A DNA stretch of 20,956 nucleotides from Pseudomonadota bacterium (GTDB lineage: Bacteria > Pseudomonadota > Gammaproteobacteria > Burkholderiales > Ferrovaceae), in NCBI GenBank assembly GCA_021828575.1, contig JAJZEL010000119.1:1-20956 (forward strand), written 5' to 3'. The position numbers and the translations under genes were made by a program. Numbering within the stretch: the first letter of the stretch is position 1; every line of letters starts with the position of its first letter. The notes below the pieces were generated by a model. That model saw only the letters and a program-made list of their open reading frames with translations. It was not told where the DNA came from and searched no databases. This document shows, piece by piece, positions 1 through 7,038 of the stretch.

Positions 1-942
1 ATCTCACAACGTCTGGGGAAATCTGTCCGCCTGATTCGCAACTGGGTCAACGGCTCCTTCTCTGTGGCCGATGGGGAGCTTGTGGTACTGGAAAACTGTC
101 GTTTCAATACGGGTGAAAGCACCAACTCAGAAGCACTTTCCCGTAAGTATGCATCCCTTTGTGATGTATTCGTGATGGATGCCTTCGGCACTGCCCACCG
201 AGCAGAAGCCTCAACCAGTGGAATTGCCAGATTTGCAGCCATGGCCTGCGCCGGTCTGCTTGTCACGAGAGAACTGGAAGCGCTTAGCAAGGCACTGGCA
301 AATCCCGCACGTCCCTTGGTAGCCATCGTTGGTGGATCAAAAGTATCCACCAAGCTGTCATTGCTGGAAACATTGTCCGACAGGGTTGATCAATTGATCG
401 TAGGCGGTGGGATCGCCAATACCTTCCTGGCTGCGACAGGATTGAAGATTGGTCGCTCCCTGTGCGAGCCCGCACTGATTCCCGATGCCAGGCGGATCAT
501 GGACAAAATGGCCAGAAACGGAATCTTGATTCCACTGCCCACTGACGTCATGGTGGGCAAACGTCCCGATCAAGCTGAGCCCGCCATTCTCAAGGATGTA
601 CGCCTGCTAGCCGAGAATGACATGATTCTCGACATCGGCCCCGATAGCGCCCGAACCTTGGCTGACCATATCCAGAAGGCAGGTACCGTGGTCTGGAACG
701 GGCCAGTGGGCGTGTTCGAGCTCGACCCGTTCGGAGAAGGTACACGAGTGCTGGCCAACGCCATTGCCAACACCACCGCCTTTACGCTGGCTGGGGGAGG
801 CGATACCATCGCCGCGATCCAGAAATACGGCATCCAGAACAAAGTGTCTTACATTTCAACCGCAGGTGGCGCTTTTCTGGAATACATGGAAGGCAAGGCC
901 CTTCCCGCCATTACTGCCCTCGAACAACGCGCCATACCCTAA
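1..942 (+). CDS. pgk: Phosphoglycerate kinase, 5'-truncated by the window edge
   Basis: Cytoplasmic enzyme interconverting 3-phosphoglycerate + ATP and 1,3-bisphosphoglycerate + ADP in glycolysis and the Calvin cycle. The frame is open from base 1, so the start lies outside. 313 residues remain of the usual ~390, meaning roughly the first 75-80 (N-terminal substrate residues) are missing. Family motifs are continuous: VVLENCRFN, DVFVMDAFGTAHR, VAIVGGSKVSTK, LIVGGGIANTF, VWNGPVGVFE, and the nucleotide-binding LAGGGDT with STAGGAFLEYMEGK near the end. The GTG at 64 is internal and is not the start. It is followed 218 bp downstream on the same strand by the DAB carbon-uptake operon. In autotrophic proteobacteria pgk often lies with other Calvin-cycle genes, which fits. 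No defect is visible. Identification is certain from motif agreement with bacterial Pgk. Confidence 0.97.
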   Translation: MSQRLGKSVRLIRNWVNGSFSVADGELVVLENCRFNTGESTNSEALSRKYASLCDVFVMDAFGTAHRAEASTSGIARFAAMACAGLLVTRELEALSKALANPARPLVAIVGGSKVSTKLSLLETLSDRVDQLIVGGGIANTFLAATGLKIGRSLCEPALIPDARRIMDKMARNGILIPLPTDVMVGKRPDQAEPAILKDVRLLAENDMILDIGPDSARTLADHIQKAGTVVWNGPVGVFELDPFGEGTRVLANAIANTTAFTLAGGGDTIAAIQKYGIQNKVSYISTAGGAFLEYMEGKALPAITALEQRAIP

Positions 943-983
943 TCAATCTTCCTGAGCCTCCCCCTCAATATATTAGATTTGAT

Positions 984-998
984 TTATTGTTCCCATAA
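984..998. promoter_or_regulatory. Candidate LysR-type (CbbR-like) operator
   Basis: TTAT at 984-987, seven bases, then ATAA at 995-998: a perfect interrupted dyad. This has the LysR-family T-N11-A architecture. CbbR and related regulators of Calvin-cycle and carbon-uptake genes use AT-rich sites of this form. It lies about 40 bp upstream of a possible -10 at 1033-1038, a plausible distance for an activator site. The sequence shows the dyad; the regulator's identity is inference, and no lysR gene is in the window. Confidence 0.35.
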
Positions 999-1022
999 AT
1001 AATTAAGACTGTTTTTTATGGG
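992..1022. repeat. Inverted repeat, weak terminator or second operator half
   Basis: CCCATAAA at 992-999 pairs with TTTATGGG at 1015-1022 around a 15-base loop, and four T residues follow at 1023-1026. It could be a weak intrinsic terminator for pgk transcription. The 8-bp stem is mostly A-T, however, and it overlaps the LysR-like dyad at 984-998, so a protein-binding role is equally possible. Confidence 0.3.
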
Positions 1023-1122
1023 TTTTAGATCATAGGATTGAGACAAAGAAGGGGTATTTCGCTACTGAACAGACCCCAAGGCCCGAAACATAGGGCACTG
1101 ATCGACTCGAATCCAGACATCC

Positions 1123-1141
1123 CACGCGGGTTGCCCGGGTG
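1123..1141 (+). promoter_or_regulatory. GC-rich hairpin in the dabB leader
   Basis: CACGCGGG (1123-1130), loop TTG, CCCGGGTG (1134-1141) gives a 7-of-8-paired stem with one G-G mismatch. It ends about 5 bases before the weak Shine-Dalgarno AGGA (1146-1149) of dabB, so it could modulate translation initiation or mRNA stability. No T-run follows, so it is not an intrinsic terminator. Confidence 0.25.
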
Positions 1142-1160
1142 TTACAGGAAAAACGACGAC

Positions 1161-2840
1161 ATGGATAAATTGACGGCCCTTCTTCCGGCCATGCCGCTGC
1201 TTTCTGCCGTACTGGTGGGCCTATCGGCCAGGCGACTGGGGCGGAGCACTGCGCGCCTGAGCGTCACATTCAGCGCCATCAATGTGCTGTGCTTCATCAC
1301 GCTCTTTGCCATGTACTTTTCATCTCCCCACCCCCACTGGGTTTCATTCGGTCCAGCCTGGGGCAGCCTGTACCTCGACCCGCTCTCGGCCATCATGGGC
1401 CTCACCGTTGCAGCCATCAGCCTGGCAGTCCACGTCTATTCCATCAGGTACATGGCGGAGGAACCCGGTTATGCCCGCTTCTTTGCCCTTCTGGACCTCA
1501 TGACCGCCACCATATTGCTGATGGTGACTGCCGGCGATCTCATCACTCTGGTGATAGCGTGGCACCTCGTGGGTGTACTGCTTTACTTTCTTCTGGGGCA
1601 CGATTCGCAACGGGTCACTGCACAGCGCTATGCCTTCTGGACATTCATCACTTACCGGTTGGGCGATTTTCCACTCCTGATTGCAGCCATTCTGCTTTAC
1701 CAGAACTATGGCACCGTTTCCCTTCCAGTCCTGTTTGAACGAATCACTGCCGCCCCTGATGCCCACGCGGTACTGGGCCTACCCCTGACCACAGTCACCG
1801 GCCTCCTGATTGCCCTCGCCGCCTTCGCACGCTCAGCTCAGTTTCCATTGCACATCTGGCTACCGTACACCATGGAAGGACCAACGCCGGTTTCCGCATT
1901 GATGCACGCGGGCATCGTCAATGCCGGCGGTTTCATTTTCAATCGTTTTGCCCCTGTATTCATGCACGCCAGCGAAGCGCTGCACCTGACCTGCATTGTG
2001 GGTCTGGTGACAGCCATACTTGGTTCCGTCCTAATGCTGACCCAGAATGACGTCAAAAAGTCACTGGGTTACTCCACCATGGGGCAAATGGGTTTCATGT
2101 TCGTGGAATGTGGGGTGGGCGCTTTTTCCCTGGCCATCTATCACCTGATTGCGCACGGTTTGTTCAAGGGTACCCTGTTTCTCGGCGCAGGCGGCGTGAT
2201 CAGCAACGCGCGAAAGCACGATGGCATCCCACATGACGAGGTCTACACCTTCGTAGTAGAACGCAAGCCGGTCACATCCCGCCTGCCTTGGGTCATGGCA
2301 GCCGCCATCACCGTCGTGGTCCCACTGCTGGTGCTCGGATTGTCCCACTGGCTGGTTGGCGGCCTGCTCGTAGGCCAGCAGGGGGCCATCATCCTCCTCT
2401 TTTTTGGATGGGTCACCGGAGCACAACTCCTGTTTGCCACCTATCGCCTAAGCGTCGAGAGTCCCTGGCGCCTGATGGCCATGATCATCCTTTCTCTGGT
2501 CATTGTGGTGGCAGGCTATACAGTCATCGAACATGCCTTTGATCTCCTTCTCTACCCTGACCGCACGATGAGCCAAATGGTCTATGCTGCTGCCAGCATC
2601 CCCTTGGCCACCTTTGAAGTCGTCGTGGTGATTCTCTCTCTGGCCATAGTACTGGGATGGCTGGCCACCTACTACACCACAGCCAATGGCCGTTCCGGTA
2701 ATGAAAACACCTCGCCCTTCAGGCTGGCTTTCTACTCCCTGATCACTCGCGAGCTGTACGTTTCTGACGTGTATGCCTGGATAGCACAATCGATTCTGGG
2801 ATTGTCCAAACAGCTGAACATCTGGTCGAGGTGGGTCTGA
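1161..2840 (+). CDS. dabB: DabB, NuoL-like membrane subunit of DAB inorganic-carbon pump
   Basis: Proton-conducting-transporter (NuoL/MrpA) family inner-membrane protein, 559 aa, about 13-14 hydrophobic segments. With DabA it forms the DAB complex that accumulates dissolved inorganic carbon at the expense of the cation gradient. Start chosen at ATG 1161 because the hydrophobic N terminus typical of the family begins there; AGGA at 1146-1149 is a weak, distant ribosome site. Family landmarks: YLDPLSAIM near 71-79, RLGD (166-169), SAQFPLHIWLP and MEGPTPVSALMHAG (225-251), DVKKSLGYSTMGQMGFM (297-313), and HGLFKGTLFL with Lys336. Compared with NuoL, the TM5 Glu position is His135 (WHLVG for WEGVG) and the TM7 Lys position is Arg224. 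The long C-terminal lateral helix of NuoL is absent. Its TGA overlaps the next gene's ATG by one base. The DabB call rests on the DUF2309 neighbour; alone it could be called NuoL-like. Confidence 0.92.
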   Translation: MDKLTALLPAMPLLSAVLVGLSARRLGRSTARLSVTFSAINVLCFITLFAMYFSSPHPHWVSFGPAWGSLYLDPLSAIMGLTVAAISLAVHVYSIRYMAEEPGYARFFALLDLMTATILLMVTAGDLITLVIAWHLVGVLLYFLLGHDSQRVTAQRYAFWTFITYRLGDFPLLIAAILLYQNYGTVSLPVLFERITAAPDAHAVLGLPLTTVTGLLIALAAFARSAQFPLHIWLPYTMEGPTPVSALMHAGIVNAGGFIFNRFAPVFMHASEALHLTCIVGLVTAILGSVLMLTQNDVKKSLGYSTMGQMGFMFVECGVGAFSLAIYHLIAHGLFKGTLFLGAGGVISNARKHDGIPHDEVYTFVVERKPVTSRLPWVMAAAITVVVPLLVLGLSHWLVGGLLVGQQGAIILLFFGWVTGAQLLFATYRLSVESPWRLMAMIILSLVIVVAGYTVIEHAFDLLLYPDRTMSQMVYAAASIPLATFEVVVVILSLAIVLGWLATYYTTANGRSGNENTSPFRLAFYSLITRELYVSDVYAWIAQSILGLSKQLNIWSRWV

Positions 2841-3586
2841 TGGGTATGCTTGCCACTGCAGGATTATTTCTGCCTCTCTTCCCCTTGAGCATGGTTTTCA
2901 ACCTGCTTGCGAAAAAACTTCACCATTCCTGGGTACGCTGCAGTTTTCTGCTTCTGTGGCCCCATGTGGGGGTTTTCCTGACATCGGCCGCACACGTCAA
3001 GATCCCTGAAATCGTGGTGGTCTGGGCCATGCTCACCTCCTCTATATATGCATTGCGCTTGTTGACCATTCGTGACCTGGGCCTATGGTCCGCATTCTTG
3101 GTCACTTCCTCATCTGCTCTTTCCTGGATTCTTCTGGCCCATGGCACAGACGAGCCTACTGTGCATCTGTTTCTCGTCTGGACCACCTTTCCCGCAGGGG
3201 TACTCACACTGCTTGCTGAACCATTGTCCCGACGATTCGGCTCATCTTACGCTGGCTTACATGGCGGACTCGCTGCAAGCCTGCCACGGCTTTCACTAAT
3301 GCTCGTGACCACCACGCTAGCCGCCATAGCCACTCCTCCATTTCCGGGTTTCTTTGCGCTGTTGGGACTATTGCGAACGTCAGCAGAGTGGCCCGTCATC
3401 ACCCTGCTGACGCTAGTCTGGATCATCTGGAGCTGGGCAGCAGCCAGGATGATCCAGGGTTTTCTGGCGGGAACCCCTGCCAATCGGGTGTTCAATGATA
3501 TGAAGGGGGCACCCGTCCTGACTCACGCGATCACACTTGGGTTATTTGCAGCTTCAGGACTGTACATGACATGGAATGCCACATGA
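2840..3586 (+). CDS. Unnamed polytopic membrane protein of the DAB operon
   Basis: 248 aa, very hydrophobic, about eight predicted membrane segments (near residues 3-23, 32-52, 60-80, 87-107, 112-134, 152-180, 187-212, 224-246). I do not recognise a named family. Start chosen at ATG 2840, which overlaps the dabB stop as TGATG and follows GAGGTG (2828-2833) at good spacing; an in-frame GTG at 2831 is the alternative. One segment contains ATPPFPGFFALLG, which resembles the G-x-PP-x-x-GF motif of NuoN/NuoM-type antiporter subunits. The protein may therefore be a shortened antiporter-like piece supplying membrane helices that DabB lacks. It ends in a 4-base ATGA overlap with dabA. Sandwiched between dabB and dabA and translationally coupled to both, it is most simply a third subunit or assembly factor of the pump; that role is inference. 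Confidence 0.85.
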   Translation: MGMLATAGLFLPLFPLSMVFNLLAKKLHHSWVRCSFLLLWPHVGVFLTSAAHVKIPEIVVVWAMLTSSIYALRLLTIRDLGLWSAFLVTSSSALSWILLAHGTDEPTVHLFLVWTTFPAGVLTLLAEPLSRRFGSSYAGLHGGLAASLPRLSLMLVTTTLAAIATPPFPGFFALLGLLRTSAEWPVITLLTLVWIIWSWAAARMIQGFLAGTPANRVFNDMKGAPVLTHAITLGLFAASGLYMTWNAT

Positions 3587-6500
3587 TTCATTCGCTTGGG
3601 GAACGGCTTCGAATTCGTACCATGGTTCACGTGGCAGGGGAACCCATTCCCTATTTCTGGCCCATGCGTACTTTCATCCATCACAATCCCCTGCATGGAT
3701 TGGAACACACGTCTTTTACCAAGGCAGTTGCCGAAGGAACCCGTCTGTTCCGGGCGCGTGGTTATTTGCCACGCACCACGCACCAGCGTTATCTGGCTAA
3801 AGGCACTGTCGACCCGAAGGCGCTGGAACAGCAGGTGAGCAGGTTTCTGGCCACAGAGCAACCATTGGCTGATCTAAACCTGCACCAACTGCTCATGACC
3901 ATACTACGAGAATGCCCGCAACCCGTCAGCATGAAACTGACTCTGGCCAATGCGCAGGATGTGCACGACATGCTGCACGAGAAAGCGCTACAGCCCCGGG
4001 AAACCCCATTGACCCAGCTTTCGGACCTGGTGAAATCTGCACTCTCCAAACATGCTCCGGTGTACACGGGAGTGGACTCTCTGTTTGGCACTGAAATCAG
4101 CTCAATATTGAATGAACTAGTGATCAAAAGCTGTCTGGACTTTTTCGATGAAGGGCAGTCCGTATGGCAAATGCCTGGACGAAGCAAAGGACTCTTTGCT
4201 TCCTGGAGTGCCATTGCACGACGTAACCTGAGGCTGTTCATTCGTGGCCTGCACGTAAAGCAAATTCTTGAAGTGGATGACACTCCTGAAGGCATGATCC
4301 GGTATGTCATGAACGAACTGGGTGTCCCCGAAGACGTCTGGATGGATTATTTCACCAGCGAATTGACCCAGCTTCATGGATGGACGGGATTCATTCGCTG
4401 GCGCTCCAGTGCCAAGCATTACTACTGGAATCGTCACTATCCAGCCGATCTGGTGGACTATCTGGCCATACGCTTGGTACTGGGTCTTGCATTGCTGCGG
4501 GAACACGCACAGCGTGCCCACACACCTCGTTCCGTACCTGAACTGATCCGATTTGTGGATGACCATCCGGCCGAAGCTTTTCTGCGCCATGAATTCCATT
4601 CACAGCAGGTGCTTCCCGAACTGGCCCTGGCCGTGGAAGATGTTCTGGCCACTCGACACAAAAATCGAATTGCCAGACTGCTACCGAATTACCTGGCCCG
4701 CAAACGGGAACATGAAGCACGATCCCAAGCGTCCTCCCTGCGGGTTCTGGCGGAAAAATCCGACTCAGCCCTCGCCATTCATCAAGCAACGCCTGCCGAT
4801 CTGAACCAGTTGCTTGACCTGCTTTCCCGCTTCGAAAACCAGGAAGGGTATGCCTGGCTATATGCTGAAGAAGCGCATTACATGGATCGACTAATCCACG
4901 GTCTCAATATTTCCTTGTCAGCAAAACATGAAAAACGCTCATTTGCGCAGGTCATGTTCTGCATTGACGTACGGTCGGAACGCATCCGTCGCCATCTGGA
5001 AAAGGTAGGGGATTACCAGACTTATGGCATCGCCGGGTTTTTTGGCATTCCTGTGGGATTCATCGGTCTGGACAAGGGCAGCGAAACTCACCTGTGCCCT
5101 GTGGTGGTGACACCCAAAAACCTCGTACTGGAATTGGCCATTGCTCGCAGCACAGACGATCAGGCCTTTGTCTCTGTGGTTGAACAGATCGTGCATGAAC
5201 TCAAGACTTCCGTACTGTCTCCGTTCATCACGGTAGAAGCCATTGGCCTGCTGTTCGGCTTTGACATGTTCGGAAAGAGCCTGGCTCCGTTGGCCTACAA
5301 TCGCTGGAGAAGCCGGTTGCATCCGGACAAACCCGGCACACGGCTGCTACTGGACAAGCTGACTCGCGAACAGGCCGATTCCATCATCCGATCCCTCCAG
5401 CGCAGCATGATCGTCAAGGCGGTGGGTCGTGAGCTTGACATCCAGAGGGAAAAGCTCACTGACGACATGATTCGCGAACTGCGTGAAACCGCCTTGGAAA
5501 CCCGCGAAGGCCCCACTGAATTTGCCCGACATTTCAAATTGGATTCACCTTCTGAAGACCGTTTCATCGAACGATTAAAAAATGTCTACCGCATCAATCA
5601 GAGGTATGCCCAAATCCAGTTGGAACGTCTGGGCCGCATTGGTTTCACCCTTGATGAACAAGCCCACTTCGTCAGCCAGGCCCTGCGCTCCATTGGTCTG
5701 ACAGAAGGTTTTTCGCGTTTTGTGCTGTTGGCCGGGCATGGCAGCACCTCAGAAAACAATCCTTATGAGTCAGCTTTGGACTGCGGCGCCTGTGGTGGTA
5801 ATCATGGTCTGATCAATGCACGAATCATTGCCCAGATAGCCAACAAACCTGCCGTACGCGAGCGACTGCGTGCCCAGAATATCCTGATTCCCGATGACAC
5901 CTGGTTCATTCCCGCATTCCATAACACCACCACAGATGAATTACGTCTTCACGATCTGGATCTGCTGCCTCCCAGTTACCTTGTTTACATGGAACGGTTA
6001 AACAATGAATTGCAAGCCGCTTCCCGACTGTGCGCTGTAGAACGCATGCAAAGTCTGGAACCGGATACACCCCATGACGATCCCATGGACGCTTATCGCC
6101 TGGCGAGACGAAATGCCATGGACTGGTCGCAAGTGCGCCCTGAATGGGGTCTGGCACGCAATGCCGCTTTTGTCATTGGCCGCCGTCACATGACAGATTT
6201 GATGAATCTGGAAGGACGGGTTTTCCTGCATTCCTATGACCATCACCAAGATCCACGGGGACGATTGCTTGAAAACATTCTGGCCGGCCCCCTCGTGGTA
6301 GGACAGTGGATCAACATGGAACATTATTTTTCAGCAGTGGACAATGACCACTATGGCAGCGGCAGCAAGGCTTACCACAACATTGCCGGCCGTTTTGGCG
6401 TCATGACTGGCAACCTGTCCGATCTGCGCACGGGGCTCCCTGCCCAGACCGTTCTGCGCGATGGCGAGCCCTATCATGAACCCATGCGTCTGCTCACCCT

Positions 6501-6696
6501 GATTGAGGCACCCTTTCCCCATGCCCGAACAGCCGTGGAAAACGTAGCCAAGATCAAACACCTTGTTTATAACGGGTGGTTACGCATGGTGATCGTGGAC
6601 TCGGAACAAGGCAGTTTTCATCGATTCGAAGACGGCGAATGGCATCAGTATCCCATGCCCTCCTCCACACCGGCCATAAAGGAAATACCCGCATGA
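3583..6696 (+). CDS. dabA: DabA, DUF2309/YbcC-family zinc subunit of inorganic-carbon pump
   Basis: Large cytoplasmic-side subunit of the DAB complex. The family carries a beta-carbonic-anhydrase-like zinc site and is proposed to hydrate CO2 to bicarbonate vectorially when coupled to DabB. 1037 aa from ATG 3583, which forms an ATGA overlap with the previous gene and has GGA 7 bases upstream; ATG 3571 would add four residues. Motifs: FIHHNPLHGLEH (31-42) near the N terminus; Cys460 and Asp462 in FCIDVRSERIRRHLE; His719 in LAGHGS; Cys734 in LDCGACGGN; and a C-terminal GVMTGNLSDLRTGLP block. The Cys-x-Asp and the 15-residue His-to-Cys spacing match the essential C351/D353/H524/C539 set of Halothiobacillus DabA. 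The protein is about 200 aa longer than that ~830-aa homologue, with extra sequence both N-terminal and between Cys460 and His719 (a charged helical region near 540-650). Identification is firm; transport activity is by family. Confidence 0.95.
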   Translation: MIHSLGERLRIRTMVHVAGEPIPYFWPMRTFIHHNPLHGLEHTSFTKAVAEGTRLFRARGYLPRTTHQRYLAKGTVDPKALEQQVSRFLATEQPLADLNLHQLLMTILRECPQPVSMKLTLANAQDVHDMLHEKALQPRETPLTQLSDLVKSALSKHAPVYTGVDSLFGTEISSILNELVIKSCLDFFDEGQSVWQMPGRSKGLFASWSAIARRNLRLFIRGLHVKQILEVDDTPEGMIRYVMNELGVPEDVWMDYFTSELTQLHGWTGFIRWRSSAKHYYWNRHYPADLVDYLAIRLVLGLALLREHAQRAHTPRSVPELIRFVDDHPAEAFLRHEFHSQQVLPELALAVEDVLATRHKNRIARLLPNYLARKREHEARSQASSLRVLAEKSDSALAIHQATPADLNQLLDLLSRFENQEGYAWLYAEEAHYMDRLIHGLNISLSAKHEKRSFAQVMFCIDVRSERIRRHLEKVGDYQTYGIAGFFGIPVGFIGLDKGSETHLCPVVVTPKNLVLELAIARSTDDQAFVSVVEQIVHELKTSVLSPFITVEAIGLLFGFDMFGKSLAPLAYNRWRSRLHPDKPGTRLLLDKLTREQADSIIRSLQRSMIVKAVGRELDIQREKLTDDMIRELRETALETREGPTEFARHFKLDSPSEDRFIERLKNVYRINQRYAQIQLERLGRIGFTLDEQAHFVSQALRSIGLTEGFSRFVLLAGHGSTSENNPYESALDCGACGGNHGLINARIIAQIANKPAVRERLRAQNILIPDDTWFIPAFHNTTTDELRLHDLDLLPPSYLVYMERLNNELQAASRLCAVERMQSLEPDTPHDDPMDAYRLARRNAMDWSQVRPEWGLARNAAFVIGRRHMTDLMNLEGRVFLHSYDHHQDPRGRLLENILAGPLVVGQWINMEHYFSAVDNDHYGSGSKAYHNIAGRFGVMTGNLSDLRTGLPAQTVLRDGEPYHEPMRLLTLIEAPFPHARTAVENVAKIKHLVYNGWLRMVIVDSEQGSFHRFEDGEWHQYPMPSSTPAIKEIPA

Positions 6697-7019
6697 ACAG
6701 TCTCAATCTCAGCCCATTGAAAAAAATCGAGATCATCCTCGAGGGAGCTCATCAGGAGTTCGCCACGGACCTCCTTGATCGAGCCGGAGTCACCGGATAC
6801 ACCATTGTCAGCAACCTGTCCGGAAAGGGACGACACGGATTCCATGAAGGACACCTGATGTTCAACGAAGACGCGGTGCTGATCATGATCATCGTCGCGG
6901 TTCCGGAAGAACTGGTAGAGCCCATCCTGGAGGGATTCTCTCCTTTCTTCAACAAACATACAGGGGTGGTCTTCATTTCGGACATTCAGGTCAGTCGGCT
7001 GGTAAAGTTCAAGAGCTGA
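6693..7019 (+). CDS. PII-like regulatory protein (SbtB/CPII-like) of the DAB operon
   Basis: Small 108-aa ferredoxin-fold PII-superfamily protein, presumably trimeric and nucleotide-binding. Start ATG 6693 overlaps the dabA stop as ATGA and is preceded by AAAGGAAA about ten bases upstream. Seen: first strand KKIEIILE (10-17), RAGVTGYT (30-37), SGKGRHG (43-49), a short T-loop (about 41-58), VAVPEELVEPI (68-78) and the last strand with HTGVVFISDIQVSRL (89-103). The GxTGYT...GKG pattern and the FF-x(4)-G-hydrophobic ending resemble cyanobacterial SbtB and carboxysome-associated PII more than GlnB/GlnK. There is no T-loop tyrosine for uridylylation, and the C-terminal CGPEGC redox loop of SbtB is missing. 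PII-like genes beside carbon transporters are known, so it probably modulates DabA/DabB; the ligand cannot be read from sequence. Last gene of the operon, 19 bases before the convergent nat stop. Confidence 0.85.
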   Translation: MNSLNLSPLKKIEIILEGAHQEFATDLLDRAGVTGYTIVSNLSGKGRHGFHEGHLMFNEDAVLIMIIVAVPEELVEPILEGFSPFFNKHTGVVFISDIQVSRLVKFKS

Positions 7020-7038
7020 TCCACACGCTGCCACCAGG

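Larger units (their letters stand above)
943..1160 (+). promoter_or_regulatory. Intergenic/leader region between pgk and dabB
   Basis: 218 bases without a convincing gene. The first ~80 bases (to about 1030) are strongly AT-rich compared with both flanks, as expected for a promoter region, and hold the LysR-like box and an inverted repeat listed separately. The rest (about 1045-1160) is GC-richer and would be a long 5' leader. The dabB frame is open back to a TTG at 1038, but the translated stretch 1038-1160 is polar, arginine-rich and unlike the N terminus of NuoL-type proteins, so I read it as leader. I cannot place -35/-10 boxes securely. A TAGGAT at 1033-1038 is a possible -10 for an activator-dependent promoter. 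Confidence 0.5.

Noticed and set aside
1038..1160. Upstream extension of dabB to a TTG at 1038 (41 extra residues)
   Set aside because: The translated stretch is polar and arginine-rich, unlike NuoL-type N termini. The hydrophobic start and a ribosome site are found at ATG 1161.
1161..2840. Calling dabB a complex I nuoL gene
   Set aside because: No other nuo gene is adjacent, the NuoL lateral helix is missing, key charges differ, and the gene is coupled to a DUF2309 gene.
3789..4310. Long reverse-strand open frame (173 codons) inside dabA
   Set aside because: Antisense shadow of a strongly conserved gene; its translation shows no recognisable motif.
6693..7019. Calling the small gene glnB or glnK
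   Set aside because: The canonical T-loop with its uridylylated tyrosine is absent and the motifs resemble SbtB/CPII, so a nitrogen-regulator symbol would mislead.
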